This document shows, piece after piece, positions 32,268-40,830 of a stretch of 64,000 bases of DNA. This DNA is from DATLLJ01 sp035537875. Lineage in GTDB: Bacteria > Acidobacteriota > Vicinamibacteria > Vicinamibacterales > CAVVIG01. The position numbers and the translations under genes were made by a program. Within the stretch, counting starts at the first letter, position 1; each line of letters starts with the position of its first letter. Where the stretch lies: NCBI GenBank assembly GCA_035537875.1, contig DATLLJ010000035.1, positions 1 through 64,000 of the forward strand, given 5' to 3'. The notes under the pieces were generated by a model. It saw nothing but the letters and a program-made list of their open reading frames with translations. It did not search any database and was not told where the DNA came from.

Positions 32268-32993
32268 CTATTGGGCACGGGCCGTGAACTGAACCTCGAG
32301 GGCTACTTCGTTCGCTACCCGGAGGATGTCGCTGAATTCGATCGGTCCAATGCCAAAATCGCTCAGGAGGACTCGCGTCGTGCCCACGCCGGAAAGGGTC
32401 GCGCCCGACAACTCGGCTCTGACGTCGAACGTCACGGGCCTGGCGATCTCGCGCACCGTCAAAACTCCAATCACCCGGAGAGTCAGCTCGCGGCCCGCTG
32501 TGGTGGCACGCGTCTCGCCGTCGATCGCCGTCGCCTTGAAGGCGGCCACGGGGTAGGCGTCGAAGCTCGGCCCACCGTCGTCACGAATTTCCCGCACGTA
32601 GTCATCGCGTTTCGACTGACTGCTCGTCAGGGTGTTCACGCGTACCGTAAACGAGTTCGTCCCGGCGAGGACATCCGGGTGCTCCGGATCCAGCTGGAAC
32701 TGACCCTCGATGGCGTTGGTACTTCCCAGCGCTTCGATTTTGCCGGCTTCGATCCCCAGGAGGTTCAGCGCCCCACCAAAAAACTCTTCGCTCGCGCGGT
32801 ACGAGGCTCTGGATTCGGACGGCGCGATGACGAACGTGCGGAGGCCCTTGACCGGCGGATCCGAACCGGCGGACCGCGGAGCGCCGTTGACGACAGTCGT
32901 CGCCGGTTCGGGGGCGTCGCCTCCGCACGCACCGAGAAGCAGGACGAGCGTCAGCGTCGCAGCAGATCTGGGGACCATCGCGGTCATCCTCAT
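32268..32993 (-). CDS. YceI-family lipoprotein
   Basis: 241 residues with a lipobox (LVLLLGACGG) marking an outer- or inner-membrane lipoprotein, a short linker, and a YceI lipocalin-like barrel (FVIAPSESRASYRASEEF, GGPSFDAYPVAAFKATAI, IELSD-like end LLSDFGIGPIEFSDIL). YceI proteins bind polyisoprenoid or other hydrophobic ligands in the cell envelope. It is the third gene of the minus-strand set P450, RibD-type reductase, YceI (gap eight bases from the reductase), so it may carry the product or a hydrophobic intermediate. Confidence 0.87.
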   Translation of the reverse strand: MRMTAMVPRSAATLTLVLLLGACGGDAPEPATTVVNGAPRSAGSDPPVKGLRTFVIAPSESRASYRASEEFFGGALNLLGIEAGKIEALGSTNAIEGQFQLDPEHPDVLAGTNSFTVRVNTLTSSQSKRDDYVREIRDDGGPSFDAYPVAAFKATAIDGETRATTAGRELTLRVIGVLTVREIARPVTFDVRAELSGATLSGVGTTRVLLSDFGIGPIEFSDILRVANEVALEVQFTARAQ

Positions 32994-33001
32994 CCGCCGA
33001 G

Positions 33002-33994
33002 TCAGATCACACGAGTGACTGCTGGATCCGAGTCCGCCCGCTTATCGGGTTTGTCGTCGGGCGCTGTCAGGTCGCAATCGAACAACACGTCGCCCCCCAT
33101 TCGAAACACGCGGTAGCGAGGACGGCGGCAATCACCGAGGGCGAGCGGAGGCGGCACTCGAATAGCGGGACGACCATCTCCGATGAGCAGCGGAGCGATG
33201 GCCACGTGGAGGCGATCGAGGAGGTTCGCCTCCAGGAACATGGACACGGTGACCCCGCCACCTTCGACGAAGATCCGCGCGCACCCCCGCGCGCGGAGAA
33301 GACGCAACAGCTCGGCGGGATCGATGCTGTCGGGGGGCCCATCCACGCCGACGATGGTCGCACGACCGAACTGCTGCTCGCCCGCCTTCGTCAGCGAACG
33401 AGAACAGACGTAGAGCGTTTCCGCTGCCCTGTCGGCGAACACACGATGATCGACGCCGAGCCGCCGCGCCGGATCGAGCACGACGCGGAGCGGGTTGGGA
33501 CCATCGACCAGTCTGGTCGTGAGCTGGGGGTCGTCTGCCGCCACGGTCCCAGCCCCAACAATGACCACGTCGCACAGCGCCCGCAGCCGATGCATATGAA
33601 GGATGTTCTGGCCGCCGGTGATCCAGTGCGACTCGCCAGCGAGCGTGGCGATGAACCCATCGAGACTCTGCCCCACATGACCGACGGTGATCGGACGAGC
33701 GGTCGTCGCGCTGCAGATCGGCAGATACAGGTCGAGAAACGGTCGGCGTGCGTCGTCGGCCGGCAGCAAGGCCTCCCACACGCCGTCGGGGCGCCACGCA
33801 AGCAAGGCGGCCGGGTCGCTTTTCATCACTCGATGCAGCTGCCCGGCGTCGTTCAGCGCAAAGACAGCGGCCTGCGCAGCAGCGGCCGCACGGCCAGCCG
33901 CTCGAGCAGCGGCCGTCACCAGCCCCCACGCGCTATCGTCGGTCGACCGGGCATCGGCCGGGCGAGCGGGAACGCTGCTCATCGGTGGTCGCAT
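33002..33994 (-). CDS. RibD C-terminal-type pyrimidine/pterin reductase
   Basis: 330 residues. An unusual 100-residue N-terminal region is followed by a RibD_C (dihydrofolate-reductase-like) domain: VGQSLDGFIATLAGESHWI, VVIVGAGTVAADDPQLTTR, RARGCARIFVEGGGVTVSMF. RibD_C enzymes reduce the ribose of a pyrimidine intermediate with NADPH; related forms reduce pterins. There is no deaminase (zinc) domain, so it is not a bifunctional RibD and no other riboflavin gene is near. Beside a PTPS-like gene, a pterin-type substrate is plausible. It lies 28 bases after the P450. Confidence 0.86.
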   Translation of the reverse strand: MRPPMSSVPARPADARSTDDSAWGLVTAAARAAGRAAAAAQAAVFALNDAGQLHRVMKSDPAALLAWRPDGVWEALLPADDARRPFLDLYLPICSATTARPITVGHVGQSLDGFIATLAGESHWITGGQNILHMHRLRALCDVVIVGAGTVAADDPQLTTRLVDGPNPLRVVLDPARRLGVDHRVFADRAAETLYVCSRSLTKAGEQQFGRATIVGVDGPPDSIDPAELLRLLRARGCARIFVEGGGVTVSMFLEANLLDRLHVAIAPLLIGDGRPAIRVPPPLALGDCRRPRYRVFRMGGDVLFDCDLTAPDDKPDKRADSDPAVTRVI

Positions 33995-34022
33995 CTAGTT
34001 GACTATAGTGCCACACCCGCAG

Positions 34023-35342
34023 TCACGACTCGCTCCTACGGACGAGCTGTCGCCGCTCGAGCGTCATCCGAACAATTGGCGGTGGACGCAGCGTGATTCT
34101 TGGCTGCGGCACCAGCTCCGTGCCGTCGGCGATCAGTCGCAATCGCCATCGCTGCGCAAACGTGGCCAGCAGCAGCACGCCTTCCATCCAGGCAAACGCT
34201 TCGCCGATGCAGTTGCGCGGTCCGGCTCCGAAGGGGATGTAGGCCATCTTGGGCCTTCCCTGCGATAGGGGGTCCAGCCAGCGATCGGGATCGAACGTCG
34301 ATGGGTCCGGAAAAAAACGGGGGTCGCGATGAAGCAGATACTGGCTGATCAGGACCGTTGCGCCGCCAGAAATGTATGTCCCGCCGATCTCGAGACCGGT
34401 GGCGGCTGTGCGGGCAATCACCCACGCGGGTGGGCGCAGCCGCATCGACTCCGCCAGAATTCGACGGGTTGTGGCGAGCGCCGGTAGATCGCTGGCGGTC
34501 GCCGCCCGCTCACCCAGCACGATGTCCACTTCCCGTTCGAGCTGCGCTTCAATCATCGGATGTTGCGCCAGCAGCGTCCACGTCCACACCAGGGCGTTGG
34601 CAATCGTCTCGTGACCCGCCAGTAAGATCGTCAGGGCATCGTCTCGAGCCTGCTCGAGAAGGGCTGGAGACCGATCCGCTGACCGCAGCAGCAGGGCGAG
34701 AAGGTCGTCAGGACCCGGGCCGTCGGAGAGCCGACCGTCGATGAGCGCGTCGACGAGCGCTGCCAGGCGTGCGCGCTCGGGCCGGACTCGCCGAACCGGC
34801 GCCAGCAGAGAGATGAACGGATCGAGGGAATCGCTGGCCGTCGTCGCGGCGCGGCGGACCTCGTCCGATACGGTCCGCAGGTCGGTGCCAAACAGCGCCT
34901 GACCGACGATCGAGAGCGTGAGTGCGCCCGTGAGCGCCACGATGTTCACCGTCTCGCCGTCTCGCCAGCCGTCGCTCATCCGCGCGGTGTGGGCGACCAT
35001 GATTTCGCTGTACCGTTCGAGGCACTGCCGGTGAAAGGCGGGCTGGATGGTGCTGCGTTGGCGCCGATGTCTTTCGCCGTCGGCCGTCAGCAAGCCCTGT
35101 CCGAGCAGTCGCGCCGCTCGCCGAAGCCCGCTTGACTTCGTAAACTTGTCCTGGTGGGTGACGAGGACGGCTTCCACGAGGTCGGGGTGTTTCAAGAGGA
35201 ACGCCGGGCGACCTGCGAGCGAGAAGGGCACGATCTCGCCAGGCGAACAGGCGAGCGCGTCCAGGAACGCGAGAGGATTCCGGCTTGCGCGCCGCAGGCT
35301 CCAGCGGGAGCTACGGAAATCTGGGGGGTAAGTGACGGCCAC
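34023..35342 (-). CDS. Cytochrome P450
   Basis: 439 residues with the expected P450 landmarks: I-helix AGHETIANAL, the ExxR pair in ESMRLRPP, PDRW in the meander, and the heme-binding loop FGAGPRNCIGEAF with the axial Cys. No membrane anchor, so it is a soluble class needing separate electron donors, none of which are adjacent. It leads a minus-strand unit with the RibD-type reductase and YceI lipoprotein and diverges from the double methyltransferase. Substrate unknown; it could tailor the small molecule made by this cluster. Confidence 0.94.
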   Translation of the reverse strand: MAVTYPPDFRSSRWSLRRASRNPLAFLDALACSPGEIVPFSLAGRPAFLLKHPDLVEAVLVTHQDKFTKSSGLRRAARLLGQGLLTADGERHRRQRSTIQPAFHRQCLERYSEIMVAHTARMSDGWRDGETVNIVALTGALTLSIVGQALFGTDLRTVSDEVRRAATTASDSLDPFISLLAPVRRVRPERARLAALVDALIDGRLSDGPGPDDLLALLLRSADRSPALLEQARDDALTILLAGHETIANALVWTWTLLAQHPMIEAQLEREVDIVLGERAATASDLPALATTRRILAESMRLRPPAWVIARTAATGLEIGGTYISGGATVLISQYLLHRDPRFFPDPSTFDPDRWLDPLSQGRPKMAYIPFGAGPRNCIGEAFAWMEGVLLLATFAQRWRLRLIADGTELVPQPRITLRPPPIVRMTLERRQLVRRSES

Positions 35343-35411
35343 TCGGCCATCGCATGTTATCAGGATCGCTCAAATCTGTTGGGCTATCATCGCGATCGGT
35401 TTTTCCCCTTG

Positions 35412-37448
35412 ATGGATACCGCACCGCCACTCGACGGATCCGATCCGGCCTGGGAAGCGTTTGCCGCGCGCGAGCCCTACTTCGCCGTGCTGACGGCCCG
35501 CACCTTCCTTCGCGCGAACCTGACACCCGAACGGGAGCGCGAGTTCTTCGCGAGCGGCGAGAACTACGTCCACTGGCTCCTCCACGTCATCAATCAGCAT
35601 CTCGTGCCAGAGTTCGCGCCGATGTCGACCCTCGAGTTCGGCTGCGGCGTGGGACGTCTGGCGATCCCTTTCGCGCGCCGCGCGGGACGAGTCACGGCCG
35701 TCGATCGCTCGCCGACGATGATCAAGCTGGCCAGGGAGGAGGCGCATCGCCAGGGAGTCGATCACATCGACTTTCAGACTCCGGAAGAGCTCTTCCGCGA
35801 CGGACGCAAATTCGATCTCATCAACTGCTACGGCGTTTTTCAGCGACTCGAGCCCGGGGCAGGACTGCTGTTACTGCGCCAACTGGTCGGCAGTCTTGGG
35901 ACGGGCGGCGTCGGCGTCTTTCAGTTTCCCTATCGGGCCTCGACTTCGACCTTCGTGGGCCTCTCCCGACGCCTGCGTTCACGTGTCACGTGGCTCAACG
36001 GCATCATCAACGTAGTTCGCGGAAAGGCGTACAGCGACCCGTTCATCGCCACGCACACCTATCATCTCGACGATGTCTTTCGCGTGCTGGACGAGGCGTT
36101 TCGGCACCGTTACGGCGCCCCTATCGCGGCGACGCACCTCCTGTTCGAGAATCAGGAGGGTCTTGCTGCCTTCATCGCGTGCGTGGAGGCTCCACGCGAG
36201 CACGCGCGGCCTAGTGGTGGGTCGGCGCAGCACGGTGGACCGGTCGACGTGCGGGCGCTGATCGAACAGACGGGTATCGACGACCTGAACCGAAGGGCCG
36301 AGGAATACTTTTCCACCCTGAAGAACTGGGACCACCACCTGGCGAAGCCGTTCAACAACCCGGAAGAGACGCCGTCGCTGCTGACCGGCGTCGCGACGTT
36401 GCTTCAGGGTCTTCGACCGGCCGCCGGCATGACCGTGCTCGAGTTCGGCGCGGGTACGGGATGGCTGTCACGATTCATGACTCAGCTGGGGTGTCGAGTG
36501 ATTCTGCTCGACGTCTCGCCGAGCGCGCTGACCATCGCGCGAGAGCTGTACGAGCGTCAACCGATCGTCGGCGATCGACCCCGACCGCAGTTCCTCACGT
36601 TCGACGGCCGGCACATCGACCTGCCCGACCAGAGCATCGATCGCATCGTCAGCTTCCACGCGTTCCACCACGTGCCGAATCCCGAAACCGTGCTGCGTGA
36701 GTTCGGCCGCCTGCTGCGGCCGGGTGGAATCGCAGGCTTCGTCGAGCCCGGCCCGCGGCACTCCCTTGATCCACAGTCACAATTCGAGATGCGCGCCTAT
36801 CGCGTCGTCGAGAACGACATCGATGTGCACGCCCTCTGGCGGGCGGCGCTGACATGTGGATTCAGCGACTTGAAGCTGGCGGTACACCACGCGCCGCCTT
36901 TCCTGGTGTCGCTCAGCGAGTTCGAAGACTTCCTCGCCGACAGCGGCGCTGGCGAACCCTGGGTGAACTCGACCCGCACATACCTCCGACATGTCCGAAC
37001 CTTCTTTCTCCTCAAGACAGGGGTGGAGCGGCTCGATAGCCGGTCGGTCGGTGCCCTTGCGTGCCGGATTGACGCGGTGGTTGCCGACCGCTCCGGCGTC
37101 GGACAGCAACCGGTGAGCATCGACGCGACCGTCCGGAACACCGGCACCGGCGTCTGGCTGACGGCGGAATCGGAATACGGCGGGGTCGCACTCGGCGCTC
37201 ATTTGTACGATGAGTCCGGGAAACTGATCGCATTCGATCTGGTCCGCCAGCGGCTGACCGAGCCGTTGCGCGAGGTCGTTCCTGGCGAAGTCGTCACCTG
37301 CCGTCTGACGATTCCTCCACTACCGGCCGGCCGATACGTGGTCGAACTGGACTGCGTCGCGTCGAAAGTAATCTGGTTCTCGCAGGTCGGTTCCGAGCCC
37401 GTCCGGCTGACGATCGACATCCCGGTGGTCGACATCCCGGTGGCTTGA
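35412..37448 (+). CDS. Tandem SAM methyltransferase fusion with C-terminal beta domain
   Basis: 678 residues from ATG 35412; the frame is open upstream but runs through the P450 on the other strand. Two methyltransferase domains are fused: motif I LEFGCGVGRLAIP (from about residue 74) and LEFGAGTGWLSRF (from about 343), the second followed by FHAFHHVPNPETVLREFGRL typical of methyltransferase 11. The last about 120 residues look like a beta-sandwich (SIDATVRNTGTGVW ... LPAGRYVVELDC) as in O-antigen or Wzt-type carbohydrate-binding domains. The gene ends in a duplicated 15-base unit giving IDIPVVDIPVA. Probably a glycan or natural-product methyltransferase. Confidence 0.85.
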   Translation: MDTAPPLDGSDPAWEAFAAREPYFAVLTARTFLRANLTPEREREFFASGENYVHWLLHVINQHLVPEFAPMSTLEFGCGVGRLAIPFARRAGRVTAVDRSPTMIKLAREEAHRQGVDHIDFQTPEELFRDGRKFDLINCYGVFQRLEPGAGLLLLRQLVGSLGTGGVGVFQFPYRASTSTFVGLSRRLRSRVTWLNGIINVVRGKAYSDPFIATHTYHLDDVFRVLDEAFRHRYGAPIAATHLLFENQEGLAAFIACVEAPREHARPSGGSAQHGGPVDVRALIEQTGIDDLNRRAEEYFSTLKNWDHHLAKPFNNPEETPSLLTGVATLLQGLRPAAGMTVLEFGAGTGWLSRFMTQLGCRVILLDVSPSALTIARELYERQPIVGDRPRPQFLTFDGRHIDLPDQSIDRIVSFHAFHHVPNPETVLREFGRLLRPGGIAGFVEPGPRHSLDPQSQFEMRAYRVVENDIDVHALWRAALTCGFSDLKLAVHHAPPFLVSLSEFEDFLADSGAGEPWVNSTRTYLRHVRTFFLLKTGVERLDSRSVGALACRIDAVVADRSGVGQQPVSIDATVRNTGTGVWLTAESEYGGVALGAHLYDESGKLIAFDLVRQRLTEPLREVVPGEVVTCRLTIPPLPAGRYVVELDCVASKVIWFSQVGSEPVRLTIDIPVVDIPVA

Positions 37449-37533
37449 CCACGGCGAAGCACATGGGTTACCGTTCACGCGGCTTTTCGCCCATATTTTC
37501 GCCTTCGTTGCAGAGGCGCCTGGAGGAAGCGTT

Positions 37534-38559
37534 ATGAAGCGCGGACTAGTGCTGTTTGCCATCGTCGGCGCTGGCGCTACGGCGATGGGGATTGCGGCGT
37601 GCGCCCAGCAGGCGCCGACAGAACAGCAGGCGCCCCCGGCCCAGGCCGCGCCCCAGGCACAAGCCGGCCAGGCGGGCGGCGGAGGGGCCGCCGGCGGCGG
37701 AGCCGCCGCACCTGAGCGACCCAGCCTTCAGCTCGAGAAGGTGAGGAACAACCTGTATCAGCTGCCCATCTTCAATCAGAGCAACGCGCCTGGCGCCACC
37801 ACGACCATCTTCGTATCCGAGAACAACGGCGTGATTCTCGTCGACACGAAGAACCCCGGTTCCGGAAAAGCGATCATCGAGAACGTCAAGAAGGTGACGG
37901 ACAAACCGATCACCACGATCATCAACACTCATACTCACAACGACCACCTGGGCGGAAACCTCGAATTCGAGCCCCAGGTTGAAGTGATCGTGCAGGAAAA
38001 CACAGTCGGCTACATGAAGGGCTTGCCGCAATTCAAGGATGGCCAGAACGCCGACCGACTGCCGAAGAAGACGTTCAAAGACAAGATGACGCTCTTCAGC
38101 GGAAACGATTCCATCGACCTTTATCACTTCGGTCCGGCACATACCGGCGGCGACGCATTCGTGGTATTCAGAAACCTCCGTGTCATGGCCGCGGGTGACG
38201 TCGTGGCGGCGACCGGCACACCGGTGATGGATTTGGCCAACGGTGGAAGCGCTCTGCAGTGGGGTCAGACCATCGCCAAGGCGGCAGCCGGCATCAAGAA
38301 CGTCGATCTCATTACGCGCGGACACACAAGCCAGACGTGCGACTGGGCTTGTTTCGTCGAGTACGGTCAGTTCATGACGGCGTATGCGGATGCCGCGCGA
38401 GCCGCCCACAAGGCCGGCAAGACCGTCGAGCAGGCCGTGGCCGAGATTCCGACCGCCATGGGACCCCGGTGGAAGGACTACTTCGCCGGTCTGTCGGGTC
38501 GAAACCCAGGCACGAAAGCGAACGTCACCGCGTTTTACGAAGAACTGAACAAGAAGTAG
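37534..38559 (+). CDS. Exported metallo-beta-lactamase-fold hydrolase
   Basis: 341 residues with a strong Shine-Dalgarno (GGAGGAAG). The N-terminus ends in a possible lipobox (GIAAC), then a long Gln/Ala/Gly/Pro linker. The MBL domain has THTHNDHLGG (HxHxDH zinc motif), a later HTGGDA and a C-terminal RGHTSQ. Family members hydrolyse lactams, thioesters, phosphodiesters or quorum signals; the substrate here is not evident. Followed by a strong hairpin at 38571-38605. Confidence 0.88.
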   Translation: MKRGLVLFAIVGAGATAMGIAACAQQAPTEQQAPPAQAAPQAQAGQAGGGGAAGGGAAAPERPSLQLEKVRNNLYQLPIFNQSNAPGATTTIFVSENNGVILVDTKNPGSGKAIIENVKKVTDKPITTIINTHTHNDHLGGNLEFEPQVEVIVQENTVGYMKGLPQFKDGQNADRLPKKTFKDKMTLFSGNDSIDLYHFGPAHTGGDAFVVFRNLRVMAAGDVVAATGTPVMDLANGGSALQWGQTIAKAAAGIKNVDLITRGHTSQTCDWACFVEYGQFMTAYADAARAAHKAGKTVEQAVAEIPTAMGPRWKDYFAGLSGRNPGTKANVTAFYEELNKK

Positions 38560-38570
38560 CCTCTTCGCTC

Positions 38571-38605
38571 CCGTACGCGACGGCTCATCCATCCGTCGCG
38601 TACGG
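38571..38605 (+). terminator. 13-bp perfect hairpin without U-tract after the MBL gene
   Basis: CCGTACGCGACGG (38571-38583) pairs with CCGTCGCGTACGG (38593-38605) across nine bases. It starts 12 bases after the stop codon. There is no run of T on either strand, so it is not a textbook intrinsic terminator. Confidence 0.6.
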
Positions 38606-38704
38606 AGTCTGAGCCCGCCGCTCCAGCTCAACCCGTTTATCGTTCAGCTCGGTCGCGTGGCGTGTCGGTACGCACTATGCGTTAAGTCCGGCCGGAGGCG
38701 CATT

Positions 38705-39268
38705 GTGAAACAGCTCCCGGTTGTGCTGGCTATTGGTCTAACGCTGCTCCGCGTGTCCGCCACCTCGGCTGTTCAAGCACCCGAAGTCAATCCCGACGCG
38801 CAACTCCTGCTCGAATTCAAGGAGCGCGTCGATCACTACCTGCAGCTTCGCAACAAAGCAGATGATGGAGCGCCTCCCCTGGAGAAAACGGAGGACGTCG
38901 CACAGATTCGCCAGGCCCAGCTGACGCTGGCCGAACGGATCAAGGCCGCCCGCTCGGGCGCCAAGCAAGGCGACATCTTCACGCCTGCCATTGCGTCGCA
39001 GTTCAAGCGGCTGGTCCACCTGCCGGCGAGGGAGACCGGTTCGAAGGAGATTCTCAAGGAGGACAATCCCGGAGCCATTACCTTCAAGGTCAACGAGCGC
39101 TACCCGGACAAGGAACCGCTTGCGACGGTACCGCCGGCTGTGCTCGGCAGTCTACCGAAGCTGCCGGAAAAGCAGGATCTCGAATACCGCTTCGTCGGCA
39201 AACACCTCGTTCTGCTCGACACGCGCGCACACTTGGTCGTCGATTACGTACCCAATGCCGTTTCGTAG
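38705..39268 (+). CDS. Secreted protein of unknown function
   Basis: 187 residues from a GTG at 38705, giving the signal peptide VKQLPVVLAIGLTLLRVS ... SAVQA; an earlier in-frame ATG (38657) would add 16 residues ahead of it. The mature part is helical and charged (LLLEFKERVDHYLQLRNKAD, QIRQAQLTLAERIKAARSG) and ends with KHLVLLDTRAHLVVDYVPNA. No family named. It precedes the phosphoesterase by 19 bases and is probably co-transcribed with it. Confidence 0.7.
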   Translation: MKQLPVVLAIGLTLLRVSATSAVQAPEVNPDAQLLLEFKERVDHYLQLRNKADDGAPPLEKTEDVAQIRQAQLTLAERIKAARSGAKQGDIFTPAIASQFKRLVHLPARETGSKEILKEDNPGAITFKVNERYPDKEPLATVPPAVLGSLPKLPEKQDLEYRFVGKHLVLLDTRAHLVVDYVPNAVS

Positions 39269-39287
39269 GAGTGCGTGAGGTTCAATC

Positions 39288-40178
39288 ATGCCCAGCCGCC
39301 ATGTCTCTCGATGTGCCAGTCTGCTGGCTTTGGTCGTCGCGATTGCCACGCTCGGAGCCCAGGACATCACGCTGCCGGCCAAGCCGGACTCACTGAAGTT
39401 TGCCGTGATCGGCGACAGCGGAACGGGCAGCTCCGCCCAGTACCGCGTGGCAGAAATGCTGTTCAAGGCGCGGGCGACGTTCCCCTACGAGTTCGTGATC
39501 ATGATGGGGGACAACCTATACGGCCGGGAGACGCCAAAGGACTTCGAGAGGAAGTTCGAGCTGCCGTATAAGCCGCTGCTCGATGCCAACGTCAAGTTCT
39601 ACGCCAGTCTCGGCAATCACGATGAGGCCAACCAACGTTATTACAAGCTGTTCAACATGAACGGCGAGAAGTACTACACGTTCAAGCCGAGAGATGGGGT
39701 GCGGTTTTTCGCGCTCGACAGCAACTACATGGACCAGGCTCAGCTCGACTGGCTGGAAAAGGAACTCGCCGCGAGCGGGTCGGACTGGAAGATCGCGTTC
39801 TTCCACCATCCTCTTTATTCGTCCGGGGGCCGGCACGGCTCCGACCTCCAGCTCCGTGAGCGGCTCGAGCCGATGTTCCTGAAACACGGCGTCGACGTCG
39901 TGTTCTCGGGCCACGAGCACTTCTACGAACGAGTCAAGCCGCAGAAGGCGATCTACTACTTCGTGTCAGGAGGGGCCGGGAAGCTGCGGGAAGGCGACGT
40001 CAGGCCAAACAGCGAGCTGACCGCCAAAGGGTTCGATACGGGGTACCACTTCATGTTGCTGGAGCTCGAGAAGGACGTCATGCATTTCGAGGCGGTCAGC
40101 GACCAGGGCAAGAGCGTGGACAGCGGCAGCCTGCCGCGCTTCAGCGACGCCGAGAAAAAGAAACTGGCGGGCTTATAG
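39288..40178 (+). CDS. Secreted calcineurin-like metallophosphoesterase
   Basis: 296 residues with a signal peptide (ASLLALVVAIATLGAQ). All five metal motifs of the purple-acid-phosphatase/calcineurin fold are visible: FAVIGDSGTGSS, MMGDNLYG, SLGNHDEANQ, FFHHPLYSSG and VFSGHEHFYERV. It should hydrolyse phosphate esters outside the cytoplasm. It ends 12 bases from the convergent selenoprotein gene. Confidence 0.92.
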   Translation: MPSRHVSRCASLLALVVAIATLGAQDITLPAKPDSLKFAVIGDSGTGSSAQYRVAEMLFKARATFPYEFVIMMGDNLYGRETPKDFERKFELPYKPLLDANVKFYASLGNHDEANQRYYKLFNMNGEKYYTFKPRDGVRFFALDSNYMDQAQLDWLEKELAASGSDWKIAFFHHPLYSSGGRHGSDLQLRERLEPMFLKHGVDVVFSGHEHFYERVKPQKAIYYFVSGGAGKLREGDVRPNSELTAKGFDTGYHFMLLELEKDVMHFEAVSDQGKSVDSGSLPRFSDAEKKKLAGL

Positions 40179-40190
40179 CCGCTCGAGCCA

Positions 40191-40424
40191 TCAGGAGCGG
40201 CCGAGCGCGTGTTGGACGGCCGCTAGCGCCTCTTCGTCGGCTGGAAAGCCCGCGGCGTCCTTTCTGGCGACGATCTGATCATCCACCCAGACGGTGAATT
40301 CACCCCGTCCGCCTTCGATGAGCTCAGCGTCGAGACCTGCCTGATCTTTGATGAGCGCGGCCACACGGACCGCGCGCGGCCGGTAATTTCAAACCTTGCA
40401 GTAACGAATGCGGATCTTGTTCAT
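40191..40424 (-). CDS. SelW-like (Rdx family) selenoprotein with in-frame UGA
   Basis: Read through the TGA at 40389-40391 as selenocysteine, this frame encodes 77 residues: MNKIRIRYCKV-U-NYRPRA, then VRVAALIKDQAGLDAELIEG, GRGEFTVWVDDQIVARKDAA and GFPADEEALAAVQHALGRS, ending at TGA 40191-40193. It matches the Rdx/SelW family along its full length: beta strand, CxxU redox motif (Cys9, Sec12), NYxPRA, the GGRGEFTVWVD strand pair, and GFP before the last helix. A SECIS-like hairpin follows the UGA at the right distance. Rdx proteins are small thioredoxin-fold redox proteins. The start is 20 bases after the fmdB-like stop, with no clear Shine-Dalgarno, so coupling is likely. Ordinary gene calling would truncate or miss it. 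Confidence 0.88.
40358..40382 (-). promoter_or_regulatory. Bacterial SECIS-like hairpin downstream of the UGA
   Basis: On the minus strand CGGCCGCGCG (40373-40382) pairs with CGTGTGGCCG (40358-40367): ten pairs, two of them G-U, closing a five-base loop CGGUC. The loop begins 16 bases after the UGA and its second base is G, both within the published bacterial SECIS consensus (distance 16-37, G in the first two loop positions). It lies inside the coding region, as bacterial SECIS elements do. Confidence 0.75.
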
Positions 40425-40444
40425 CGGGAACCGGGGCGAAAAAA

Positions 40445-40738
40445 CTAGTCGTCCTTGTGCTTCTTGGTCTCGGCTGCATCCATGCGGTGCTCTTCGTGTT
40501 CCTTGAGCGCCGACTGGTATTCTTCGTACTCGCGCCCCTTGTGGACGGGCGCCCAGCGCTTCCTTTCGGCACGAGCCAGCGCCAGCGTGTGCTCCTTCGT
40601 GGTCATGCCGGCGGGCACCGAGAGCAGCCGCTCGAGATCCGCCCCGCTGCACGATGGGCACGTCGGCGCATCTCCGGGACGCACCAGAATCTCGAATTGC
40701 TGGCCACAGGCCAGGCACCGATACTCGTAGAGCGGCAT
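40445..40738 (-). CDS. FmdB-family zinc-ribbon protein
   Basis: 97 residues beginning MPLYEYRCLACGQQFEILV, the hallmark of the FmdB/CxxC_CxxC_SSSS regulatory-protein family, with zinc ligands CLAC and CPSC. The C-terminal half is helical and highly charged (KEHTLALARAERKRW, EYQSALKEHEEHRMD). The start at 40738 is chosen because it gives the canonical MPLYEY; longer frames upstream lack homology. It is followed by the selenoprotein after 20 bases, so the two form a small operon. Function of the family is uncertain. Confidence 0.85.
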   Translation of the reverse strand: MPLYEYRCLACGQQFEILVRPGDAPTCPSCSGADLERLLSVPAGMTTKEHTLALARAERKRWAPVHKGREYEEYQSALKEHEEHRMDAAETKKHKDD

Positions 40739-40830
40739 ACAACCAAAGTCTACCAGATCGCTCTTTACAGAGAGGTGGGTGCGGTGTACTGTCGATGCGC
40801 TTTCGGCGATTTTGAAAGGATGGCCGGCGT

